From NCBI GenBank assembly GCA_016297915.1, contig JAEDFU010000006.1:1-64000 (forward strand): a stretch of DNA of 64,000 nt, written 5' to 3'. A program made the translations under genes and the position numbers. Source of the DNA: Clostridia bacterium (GTDB taxonomy: Bacteria; Bacillota; Clostridia; Christensenellales; UBA1242). Positions 10,518 through 18,165 of the stretch are shown piece by piece; the stretch's first letter is position 1, and each line of letters begins with the position of its first letter. The notes under the pieces are model-generated. The model was given only the letters and a program-made list of their open reading frames with translations. It ran no database searches and was not told the origin of the DNA.

Positions 10518-12695
10518 ATGTCAGAATTCTTGAGTCTAGTCAAAAAAAATTACGATGAAAATAGTAGCAAAAAAATTATTGATGCATATGAATTTTTGAA
10601 AAAATCATACTGTGTAAGTGGACTATACACACTACAATTTGCCGAGAAAATAGGCGAAAATATCATGGCTCAAAAGCTTGATTATGAGTCAGTCATAATC
10701 GGACTTTTGTATCCAATTTACAAGATTAACAATTCCTTTTCGAGTGATTTTTTTGATAAGGATATCAAGAATATTTTTGTAAGACTCGAAAAAATTGAAA
10801 ACCTTAATTTGTCTACTCATCAGGATCAACTTGAAAATATCAAAAAGATGTTTATAGCCCTTGCTAAGGATGTAAGAGTAATTATTATCAAGCTTTGTAT
10901 AGAGGAATCTAAGCTTAGTTTTTTGGATAAATTTGATGAAATAGAACTTGCAAAATACATGCAGGAAGTAACTGATGTGTATTTCCCAATAAGCCAGATG
11001 ATTGGTCTTAGCCAAATCAAAAATGCGTTTGGTAATGCAACATTTAAGTATTTTAAGCCACAAATGTACAATGAACTTGTAAGTACTCTTAGCAAGTATG
11101 TTGAAGAGCGAAATGCACAAATCAAAAAAGTTATAAGCAAACTTAAGGTCGAAATGCATGCCGTTTGTCCAAATGTGGTTGTGTATGGCAGACAAAAACA
11201 ACTATATAGTATTGCCAAAAAGTTACAAAGCAAAAACATGGGTGTAAGTTCCATAAATGATATTTATGGCAGAAACAATTATCTAAAAGAAATCGCAGAA
11301 AAAGGCGATTTTAGAAAGAACCGACTTAATCAAATTATGGATATCTTGGCTGTAAGAATTCTAGTTGATACCGTTGATGAGTGTTATACTGCTCTTGGCA
11401 AAGTATTTACATTATTTAAGCCACTTGGAAACTTTAAGGACTATATCGCAAATCCAAAGGAAAATGGTTATCAGTCGTTGCACACAGCGGTTGTTTTGGA
11501 AAACGGCGACCCAGTAGAAATCCAAATAAGAACCTTTGAGATGCATACTTACGCCGAGTATGGTTTTGCTGCACACTGGGCGTATAAGGAACGCAAAAAA
11601 GTCGATGAAAGTGGAGTTAAGATTAACTACATCAGATCCATTATGGATTTGCATAAGGAAAAGTCTAACGACGAACTTCTCGAACTTATGAAAACCGATG
11701 TGTATTCTGGCAAAATATTTGTTCAATCACCAATGGGCAAAATACTAGATTTTCCAGAAGGTGCAACACCTGTGGACTTTGCTTATGCAATTCATAGCAA
11801 AATAGGAGACTCATGTGTTGGAGCTAAGATTAATGGCAGAATGGTGCCATTGACCACGCAAATGAACAATGGTGATACAATTGAAATAATAACCAATCCA
11901 AACGCCAAAGGACCATCGAGAGATTGGCTCAAAATTGTCAAAACCAATGGTGCTAAGTCCAAGATAAACGCCTTTTTCAAAAAAGAAATGAAAGAAGAGA
12001 ATATCAAAAAAGGCAAGAGTATTTTGGAATCAAATGCCAAACTTAAAAATTTGAATTTGAGCAAACTTATGCAAGACAAATACTTGGACGAAGTATATGA
12101 CAAGTATAGTTTTCAGAGCATGGATGATATGTATGCATCAATTGGTTACGGCGGAATAACCGCAAATCAAATTTTGAATAAACTCAATACTCTATATAAG
12201 TCCGACTGCAAACAAAACGAAACAAAAGAATTTTCTTTGAGTGATTACAAAAATGACGGAGAAATCGAAGTCAAAGGATTTTCGAATTTGCTTACTAAGA
12301 TTGCAAAATGTTGCAATCCTTTGCCAGGTGATGAGATTATTGGATATATCTCTCGTGGCAACGGAATTACTATTCACCGCAAAGACTGCGAAGCAGTCAA
12401 AAATCTCGAATTTGAGCGACTTATTGAATGTTCTTGGCACAAAAATGATGATAGGGACTTTGTGGGTTCAATCACGATGTATGCTTTAGATACCAATGGC
12501 ATGATTGCTGAACTTACCAAAAAATTAAATGACGAAAAAGTAAATCTAGTTGGGCTCGTTGCCAAAAAGAGAGAAAATAACAAGGTTTTGGTTACTATCC
12601 AAATAAATATCAAAGACAAACTTGAACTAGATAATTTAATCAATAAATTAAAACAACTATCCTTTGCAATAGATGTTTACAGGACGGCACAATGA
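10518..12695 (+). CDS. relA: Rel-family (p)ppGpp synthetase with degenerate hydrolase domain
   Basis: Rel proteins make the stringent-response alarmone (p)ppGpp on stalled ribosomes, and bifunctional ones also degrade it. Domain order is complete over 725 residues: N-terminal HD-hydrolase region, synthetase (DILAVRILVDT, GYQSLHT, VEIQIRT, AAHWAYKE), TGS (IFVQSPMGKILDFPEGATPVDFAYA shown by key residues PEGATPVDFAYAIHSKIGD), and C-terminal zinc-finger-like (CCNPLPGDEIIGY) and ACT regions. The synthetase looks intact, but the hydrolase is not: the HD dyad expected in LLHDVVEDT reads LLYPIYKIN (about residue 62), and the ADRLHNMRT segment reads CIEESKLSF. The RxKD loop reads NFKD. The start follows AGAGGAGA. 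It overlaps hemZ by 4 bases. Confidence 0.92.
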   Translation: MSEFLSLVKKNYDENSSKKIIDAYEFLKKSYCVSGLYTLQFAEKIGENIMAQKLDYESVIIGLLYPIYKINNSFSSDFFDKDIKNIFVRLEKIENLNLSTHQDQLENIKKMFIALAKDVRVIIIKLCIEESKLSFLDKFDEIELAKYMQEVTDVYFPISQMIGLSQIKNAFGNATFKYFKPQMYNELVSTLSKYVEERNAQIKKVISKLKVEMHAVCPNVVVYGRQKQLYSIAKKLQSKNMGVSSINDIYGRNNYLKEIAEKGDFRKNRLNQIMDILAVRILVDTVDECYTALGKVFTLFKPLGNFKDYIANPKENGYQSLHTAVVLENGDPVEIQIRTFEMHTYAEYGFAAHWAYKERKKVDESGVKINYIRSIMDLHKEKSNDELLELMKTDVYSGKIFVQSPMGKILDFPEGATPVDFAYAIHSKIGDSCVGAKINGRMVPLTTQMNNGDTIEIITNPNAKGPSRDWLKIVKTNGAKSKINAFFKKEMKEENIKKGKSILESNAKLKNLNLSKLMQDKYLDEVYDKYSFQSMDDMYASIGYGGITANQILNKLNTLYKSDCKQNETKEFSLSDYKNDGEIEVKGFSNLLTKIAKCCNPLPGDEIIGYISRGNGITIHRKDCEAVKNLEFERLIECSWHKNDDRDFVGSITMYALDTNGMIAELTKKLNDEKVNLVGLVAKKRENNKVLVTIQINIKDKLELDNLINKLKQLSFAIDVYRTAQ

Positions 12696-14107
12696 TAGAA
12701 CTAAAATTAGCAGACGAAAAATTACACGACGAATTGGTGCTTGTTCTCAAACTGTTCTTTTCGCAACAGGAATTAGACGAACTTGCTTGCGAATTTACTG
12801 TTGAGCAAACTGTATCAGGTCTTGATATTTATACCAAAGTTACATCTAATATAACAGACAAAGTGTACGAGTCTACACAAAAAATTATTGACCAAAAGTT
12901 TCCAGAAAGATACAAAAAAAGATATGCCAAACTAGAATTATTTTATATGTTAAGAGGCTTTAGGCCAGATGTTATTTTGCCATGGGGAAGTCTTACTGGA
13001 ATTAGACCCACCAAGCTTACTTATGAACTTATAAAAGAGTGTAATGGGGATTATATGAAAGCCTATAACATGCTTGTAGATAAGTTTGGAGTGAGTGTTG
13101 AAAAAGCTCGCATTGTCAAAGATATTATCAAAAATCAACAGTTTGTTATCAAAAATGATAATCTTGTTGACCTATATGTAAATATTCCTTTTTGCCCAAG
13201 TAAGTGCTATTATTGTTCGTTTATATCACTTCCGATTGATAAGTGCAGAGACAAACTTGAGCCATATTTAGTGGCTCTCAAAAAAGAAATTATCGAAACA
13301 AAAAAATTAATTGAGCAGAAAAATTATCTTGTTAAGTCTATATATATCGGCGGTGGTACGCCAACTATACTTGATGCTAGTCAATTAGATGATTTGCTTG
13401 AGACAATTGGATATAATGTAAGTGAGTTTACAGTTGAATGTGGCAGACCAGATACAATAACCAAAGAAAAACTTGATGTGCTTAGCAAACACGGCGTCAC
13501 TAGAATTAGTATAAACCCTCAGACATTTTGCAACAAAACACTCAAAGAAATTGGCAGAACTCACACAAGTCAGGACATACTTGATGCATACAAGCTAGCC
13601 CTTAATTATGATTTTTCGATTAATATGGATTTGATTGCTGGACTTTCTAACGAAAGTCTTACAACATTCAAAAAATCTGTAAACAAGGCAATCGACTGTG
13701 CTCCAGACAATATTACTGTACACACGCTTAGTGTTAAGCGAGGGAGTACTCTCAAGGAATCTGGCGACGAGACCTTGTCTGGAAATATCGTAGGACAAAT
13801 GGTTGATTATAGTTACAAAAAGCTAACAGATAATGGCTATAAGCCATACTATCTATATAAGCAAAAAAACATGATAGGCAATCTTGAAAATATAGGGTAC
13901 TTTAGGGACAAACCATCGATATTTAATATTGACAGCATGGAGGAATTTGCGTCTATCATTGCTTGTGGGGCAAATGCAATTTCTAAGAGATATTATTCTC
14001 TTGATAACAAAATCGAGAGATTTGCAAATCTCAAAAACATTGACGAATATATAAATAGAATTGATGAGATGATTGCAAAAAAGGCCGAGTTATTTTGTAA
14101 TAATTAG
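12692..14107 (+). CDS. hemZ: radical-SAM coproporphyrinogen III dehydrogenase-like protein HemZ
   Basis: HemZ belongs to the HemN-like radical SAM enzymes, linked to oxygen-independent coproporphyrinogen oxidation or heme handling. The 471 residues start with an approximately 160-residue HemZ-specific region (LPWGSLTGIRPTKL), followed by a radical SAM core: VNIPFCPSKCYYCSF with the CxxxCxxC cluster ligands, IGGGTPT, VECGRPDTI, RISINPQTF and NMDLIAGL. The ATG overlaps the rel stop in an ATGA junction, with AGGACGG as ribosome binding site. In Bacillota hemZ often follows rel and dtd; dtd is missing here. No other heme gene is in the window, so its substrate in this organism is open. Confidence 0.9.
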   Translation: MIELKLADEKLHDELVLVLKLFFSQQELDELACEFTVEQTVSGLDIYTKVTSNITDKVYESTQKIIDQKFPERYKKRYAKLELFYMLRGFRPDVILPWGSLTGIRPTKLTYELIKECNGDYMKAYNMLVDKFGVSVEKARIVKDIIKNQQFVIKNDNLVDLYVNIPFCPSKCYYCSFISLPIDKCRDKLEPYLVALKKEIIETKKLIEQKNYLVKSIYIGGGTPTILDASQLDDLLETIGYNVSEFTVECGRPDTITKEKLDVLSKHGVTRISINPQTFCNKTLKEIGRTHTSQDILDAYKLALNYDFSINMDLIAGLSNESLTTFKKSVNKAIDCAPDNITVHTLSVKRGSTLKESGDETLSGNIVGQMVDYSYKKLTDNGYKPYYLYKQKNMIGNLENIGYFRDKPSIFNIDSMEEFASIIACGANAISKRYYSLDNKIERFANLKNIDEYINRIDEMIAKKAELFCNN

Positions 14108-14112
14108 CAATA

Positions 14113-14141
14113 TTGACAAATCTGCCATAATGTGATAAAAT
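14113..14141 (+). promoter_or_regulatory. promoter for the 147-residue orphan gene
   Basis: Perfect TTGACA (14113-14118), 17 bases, then TAAAAT (14136-14141) with a TGn extension. A further TATAAT at 14145-14150 lies too far from this -35. Confidence 0.65.
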
Positions 14142-14171
14142 TAGTATAATCAAAAATATGGTGAGGATTTT

Positions 14172-14615
14172 ATGAAATATTTAACACAATTAAAGCCTAA
14201 GGAATTAAAGAAAGTTTTTGAACTAGCAGGGCTTAAGATACTTGACGATGATTTTAGAGATAACTTTGAATGGGTTAAGCAAAATAACAAGGACTATATG
14301 TATGTCAAGTGCCAAGATACGCAGTTTGATATCGAGGAGTACAAAAAGCGTAATCCTTTGATATGTGAATATGCAAGCCTTTTTCCAGATAGTGTATCTT
14401 ATAGCAATATGCTTAGTGATACAAATATATATACAATCGATGACTATATGCTATTTAGAGTTAGGTTTGACATGGATACCGAAATTTATCCTAGAGACAA
14501 AGAGATTAATCAAGTGTATATGGACTTTATGCAAAAGAGATTTGCAGGCACGGATTACAATACTGATAGAAAAGAATATATAAATCAAATCACAAACGAA
14601 GAAAAGGAATTATAG
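14172..14615 (+). CDS. uncharacterised 147-residue protein
   Basis: I do not recognise a family. The protein is soluble-looking, acidic and rich in Asp, Tyr and Met, with no membrane segment, signal peptide or cysteine cluster. The middle holds two PD/SD-rich loops (LFPDSVSYSNM, SDTNIYTIDDY) and a strand-like YMLFRVRFDM. Coding status is well supported: a strong upstream promoter, GAGGA at the right distance before ATG 14172, and codon use like the neighbours. It is a single-gene unit between hemZ and rpsO, a place where Bacillota usually have other genes, so it may be a lineage-specific insertion. Confidence 0.75.
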   Translation: MKYLTQLKPKELKKVFELAGLKILDDDFRDNFEWVKQNNKDYMYVKCQDTQFDIEEYKKRNPLICEYASLFPDSVSYSNMLSDTNIYTIDDYMLFRVRFDMDTEIYPRDKEINQVYMDFMQKRFAGTDYNTDRKEYINQITNEEKEL

Positions 14616-14649
14616 TAAGTATTTTTTGGACTAATTTTTGCAAAAATTG

Positions 14650-14678
14650 TTTACAAGTAAAATTTAATTTGTTATAAT
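14650..14678 (+). promoter_or_regulatory. promoter for rpsO
   Basis: TTTACA (14650-14655) and TATAAT (14673-14678) separated by 17 bases. The transcript would start near 14685, leaving a leader of about 85 bases. Confidence 0.65.
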
Positions 14679-14704
14679 ACCTTGTAACCTTTGGCTATGT
14701 CACT

Positions 14705-14760
14705 TCTAATCTCCTTAGATTTGGCTTGGTTTTGGGTATATTTAATAAAAATAAAGGAGA
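14705..14760 (+). promoter_or_regulatory. rpsO leader with an anti-Shine-Dalgarno segment
   Basis: A small hairpin (TCTAA, loop TCTCC, TTAGA at 14705-14719) contains TCTCCTT (14710-14716), which is the exact complement of the rpsO ribosome binding site AAGGAGA (14754-14760). The two folds exclude each other, so the leader could switch between an open and a masked ribosome binding site. Ribosomal protein S15 represses its own mRNA in several bacteria; whether this leader does so is inference. Confidence 0.4.
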
Positions 14761-14768
14761 ATAATATT

Positions 14769-15032
14769 ATGATTTCTAAAGAGAAAAAACAAGAAGTTAT
14801 CAAGAATTTTGCTACAAAAGAGGGAGACACTGGTTCTTGCGAAGTTCAAATTGCTATCCTTTCTGCTAGAATTTTGGAACTTACAGAGCATCTAAAAGCA
14901 AACCCTAATGATAACCATTCAAGAAGAGGTCTACTTAAGTTAGTTAACCACAGAAAGAACTTACTTAGATACATGGAAAGAACTAATCTTGAAGGCTATA
15001 GAGCATTAAAAGCAAAATTAAACATTCGTTAA
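14769..15032 (+). CDS. rpsO: 30S ribosomal protein S15
   Basis: S15 binds 16S rRNA at a three-way junction early in 30S assembly. The 87-residue product has the full family pattern: [38 protein letters not shown] and [13 protein letters not shown]. The frame is open upstream, but ATG 14769 with AAAGGAGA before it gives the standard length and N-terminus. It is followed by a hairpin and then pnp, the classical rpsO-pnp arrangement. Confidence 0.97.
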   Translation: MISKEKKQEVIKNFATKEGDTGSCEVQIAILSARILELTEHLKANPNDNHSRRGLLKLVNHRKNLLRYMERTNLEGYRALKAKLNIR

Positions 15033-15047
15033 TTTTATTGCTAAATT

Positions 15048-15080
15048 AAAGCGAAAGATTTTTTATCCTTTCGCTTTTTT
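15048..15080 (+). terminator. rpsO-pnp intergenic hairpin/terminator
   Basis: A 10-bp perfect stem (AAAGCGAAAG / CTTTCGCTTT) with a 10-base loop, then T residues. No separate pnp promoter is visible, so it may attenuate rather than end transcription. In E. coli the equivalent intergenic hairpins are RNase targets involved in pnp autoregulation. Confidence 0.75.
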
Positions 15081-15097
15081 AAAATAAAGGAGAAAAA

Positions 15098-17188
15098 ATG
15101 AAAGATTTTAAAGAATTTAAAACTGAAATTGGTGGCAAGGAAGTTACCGTTGAAATCGGTAAGTACGCTATGCAAACTAATGGTCATTGTATTGTAAAAT
15201 GCGGTGATACTATGGTTATGGTTAATACTTGTATGAACAAAGAACCAAGACCTGGACAAGACTTTTTCCCACTTAGTGTTGACTATGAGGAAAAATTATA
15301 TGCTGTAGGCAAAATCCCTGGTGGATTCAAAAAAAGAGAGGGCAGACCTACTGATCAAGCAATTTTGACATCTCGTCTTATTGATAGACCACTTAGACCA
15401 CTTTTCCCTAAGGGATTTTTCAACGATGTTACAGTTGTTGCTACTCCTCTAAGTGTTGACTATGATGTTGCACCAGAGCCACTTGCTATGTTTGCTAGCT
15501 CTATTGCGCTATCTATTAGTGACATTCCATTTGCAGGACCTACTGGAAGTTGTCAAGTAGCTTATGTTGACGGCAAGTATATTGCAAATCCAAACAAAGA
15601 TGAGCAAGAAAAATCTCTAATGGACTTGAAAGTTGCTGGAACTAAGGATGCTATCCTTATGGTTGAAGCAGGGGCTAACGAAGTTACTGAGGAAGAGATG
15701 CTACAAGGCATTTTGTTTGCACACGAGGAAATCAAAAAGCAAGTTGAATTTCAAGAGAAGATTGTCAAAGAACTTGGTATAAAAAAGGCAGAAAATCTAC
15801 CTTATTATATTATTGATGAGGCTCTAGAAAAAGATGTTAGAGAATTTGGATATCCTCTAATGGAAAAAGTTATGGAGCACTTTGATAGACACGAAAGAGA
15901 TGCTGCTGAGGAAGAAGCAAACGCACAAATCCTTGAACATTTTGCAGAGACCTATCCTGACTGCCAAAGACAAATTTTGGATGTTTTGTACAAAGTTAAA
16001 AAAGAGATTATGCGTGCAAAGATTATTGAGCACGGAGTAAGACCTGACGGCAGAAAATTAAATGAAATTAGACCAATCTGGTGCGAAGTTGGAATTTTGC
16101 CAAGAGTTCATGGTAGTGCAGTATTTACAAGAGGTGAGACTCAAGTAATGACAACTTGTACTCTAGGAAGTCTTAGAGATACACAAATTCTTGACGGACT
16201 TGATGATGAGGAAGAAAAGAGATATATGCATCACTACAACTTCCCAGCATACTCAACTGGTGAGGCTAAACCTCTAAAATCTGCTGGTCGTAGAGAAATT
16301 GGTCACGGTGCACTTGCTGAGAGAGCACTTATTCCAGTTCTTCCTTCCGAAGAGGAATTCCCATATGCAATAAGAACTGTAAGTGAAGTTTTGTCTAGTA
16401 ATGGTAGTACTTCGCAAGCATCAGTTTGCGGAAGCACACTTGCACTTATGGATGCTGGTGTTCCAATCAAAGCTCCTGTTGCTGGATGTGCAATGGGTCT
16501 TATCAAAGACGAAAAGAGCGGAAAGGTTGCTATCCTTACTGATATCCAAGGACTTGAGGATTTCTTGGGCGATATGGACTTTAAGGTTGCAGGTACAACC
16601 AAAGGTATTACAGCTATTCAAATGGATATCAAAATCAAAGGTATTGACGAAAATATCCTAAGAGAAGCTTTGTCAAGAGCAAGAGAGGGTAGACTATTTA
16701 TTCTTAACAAAATGAACGAAGTATTGTCTGCTCCAAGAAAGGAACTTAGTCCTTATGCTCCAAAAATTATTTCATTTAGCATTAATCCTGACAAAATCAA
16801 AGATGTTATTGGTTCGGGCGGAAAGATGATTAACAAAATTATTGACGAGACTGGTGTTAAGATTGATATTGAGGATGACGGTCGTGTTATGATTCTTGGT
16901 GTTGATCCCGAAAAATCTAACAAGGCAAAAGAGATTATTATGTCTATTGCCGAAGATGTTGAAGTTGGCAAAATTTACACTGGCAAAGTTGTAAGAATCT
17001 TGCAATTTGGTGCTTTTGTAGAGATTGGATTTAATAAGGAAGGCATGATTCATATTTCTAAACTTTCGAACAAGAGAGTTGAAAAAGTTGAAGATGTTGT
17101 AAATATTGGTGACATGGTTGAAGTTGAATGCATCAAGATTAACGACGGCAAGATTGATCTAAAACTTGTTGGAAAATATACAAACTAA
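15098..17188 (+). CDS. pnp: polyribonucleotide nucleotidyltransferase (PNPase)
   Basis: PNPase degrades mRNA 3'-5' by phosphorolysis. The 696-residue product has two RNase PH domains (first with FPLSVDYEEKLYAVGKIPGG and RPLFPKGF; second with GSAVFTRGETQ, SNGSTSQASVCG and GIKIDG-type DMDFKVAGT), an intervening helical domain, a KH domain (IGSGGKMINKIIDETG) and an S1 domain (GKVVRILQFGAFVEI, GMIHISKL). The length fits the family, without the long C-terminal tail seen in Gram-negatives. The ribosome binding site is AAAGGAG. A deacetylase and ftsK follow, matching the pnp-ylxY-spoIIIE order of Bacillus. Confidence 0.97.
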   Translation: MKDFKEFKTEIGGKEVTVEIGKYAMQTNGHCIVKCGDTMVMVNTCMNKEPRPGQDFFPLSVDYEEKLYAVGKIPGGFKKREGRPTDQAILTSRLIDRPLRPLFPKGFFNDVTVVATPLSVDYDVAPEPLAMFASSIALSISDIPFAGPTGSCQVAYVDGKYIANPNKDEQEKSLMDLKVAGTKDAILMVEAGANEVTEEEMLQGILFAHEEIKKQVEFQEKIVKELGIKKAENLPYYIIDEALEKDVREFGYPLMEKVMEHFDRHERDAAEEEANAQILEHFAETYPDCQRQILDVLYKVKKEIMRAKIIEHGVRPDGRKLNEIRPIWCEVGILPRVHGSAVFTRGETQVMTTCTLGSLRDTQILDGLDDEEEKRYMHHYNFPAYSTGEAKPLKSAGRREIGHGALAERALIPVLPSEEEFPYAIRTVSEVLSSNGSTSQASVCGSTLALMDAGVPIKAPVAGCAMGLIKDEKSGKVAILTDIQGLEDFLGDMDFKVAGTTKGITAIQMDIKIKGIDENILREALSRAREGRLFILNKMNEVLSAPRKELSPYAPKIISFSINPDKIKDVIGSGGKMINKIIDETGVKIDIEDDGRVMILGVDPEKSNKAKEIIMSIAEDVEVGKIYTGKVVRILQFGAFVEIGFNKEGMIHISKLSNKRVEKVEDVVNIGDMVEVECIKINDGKIDLKLVGKYTN

Positions 17189-17201
17189 TAAATAAGCTCA
17201 A

Positions 17202-17237
17202 AAAAAACATGATTAATTCAAATCATGTTTTTTCTTT
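17202..17237 (+). terminator. intrinsic terminator after pnp
   Basis: CATGATT pairs with AATCATG around a 6-base loop, extended by six A-T pairs and followed by a T-rich run. Confidence 0.85.
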
Positions 17238-17294
17238 TCATATTATTTTTTTTGACATCATATAAATAAATATAGTTTTGTTTAGGAATATAAT

Positions 17295-17993
17295 ATGAAA
17301 ATCAAGTTAGTTAGAAATCTCAGTAGTGCATTAATTATAATCATGTTGGCGTGCATGGTCTGTTTTTTGGGTGCGAGTTCTTATAATTACGCATTTAGTT
17401 ACCAAAACGAAGATGTAATTTATCATGGAAATACAGAGTCGAACAAAGTCTCCCTTATGATAAATGTATATTGGGGAACTGAATACATCGAGGATATGCT
17501 CAATACTTTGCAAAAATACAATATAACAACGACATTTTTTGTGGGTGGGCAGTGGGTTGAAAAAGAGCCAGAGATGCTTAATAAGATTATCTCATACGGC
17601 CACGAAATCGGAAATCATGGATATTTTCACAAGGACCAAGAGTATCTGGACTATACACAAAATTATCAAGAAATCAAAGTAAATCATGAGCTTGTCAAAA
17701 CTATGTCAAATTACACAATGAATTTGTTTGCGCCACCAAGTGGAAGCTTTAATAAATCAACAATTCAGGCAAGCAAAGATTTGGGGTATTCAACTATTAT
17801 GTGGTCAAAGGACACAATTGATTGGCGTGACAAAGACGCAAATTTAATTTATTCTAGAGCTATTAAGGCCAAAGGTGGGGACTTAATTCTTGCACATCCA
17901 ACTAAATGTACATTGCAGGCACTACCACTTATTCTTGAATACTTCAAACTAAATAATCTAGTTGTAACAACTGTTAGTGAGTGTTTGAAATAA
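17295..17993 (+). CDS. YlxY-like polysaccharide deacetylase (degenerate motif 1)
   Basis: A NodB-fold protein, 232 residues, with an N-terminal signal or membrane anchor (SALIIIMLACMVCFLGASS). It is related to the YlxY/PdaB group found next to pnp in Bacillus. Visible motifs: TTTFFVGGQWV, HEIGNHGYFH (metal-binding histidines), PPSGSFN, WSKDTIDW and ILAHP. Two sites are changed: motif 1, normally TFDxxWG or TFDDG with the catalytic and metal-binding aspartates, reads INVYWG, and the arginine of motif 3 is alanine (FAPPSG). Deacetylase activity is therefore doubtful; a structural or cell-wall-binding role is possible. The start has AGGA upstream. No other sporulation gene is in the window. Confidence 0.8.
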   Translation: MKIKLVRNLSSALIIIMLACMVCFLGASSYNYAFSYQNEDVIYHGNTESNKVSLMINVYWGTEYIEDMLNTLQKYNITTTFFVGGQWVEKEPEMLNKIISYGHEIGNHGYFHKDQEYLDYTQNYQEIKVNHELVKTMSNYTMNLFAPPSGSFNKSTIQASKDLGYSTIMWSKDTIDWRDKDANLIYSRAIKAKGGDLILAHPTKCTLQALPLILEYFKLNNLVVTTVSECLK

Positions 17994-18100
17994 TTATTAA
18001 AAAATTAGATTTAATTTATTAAAAAAATGTCAAAAATTACCAAAAAGCATTTAAAATATTATAAATATTTTAATAAATAAAAAAGATATTGAAAAAAGAT

Positions 18101-18129
18101 TTTAAATATTTTAATAATTGTGCTAAAAT
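18101..18129 (+). promoter_or_regulatory. promoter for ftsK operon
   Basis: TTTAAA (18101-18106), 17 bases, then an extended -10 TGCTAAAAT ending at 18129. The rest of the gap from 17994 to 18165 is very AT-rich and shows nothing else. Confidence 0.45.
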
Positions 18130-18165
18130 GTATATGAAATAAAAACAATTTGATTGGGTGATATT

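Noticed and set aside
17252..17276. TTGACA followed by TATAGT upstream of the deacetylase gene
   Set aside because: The spacer is only 13 bases, too short for a usual sigma-A promoter; no better -10 at the right distance.
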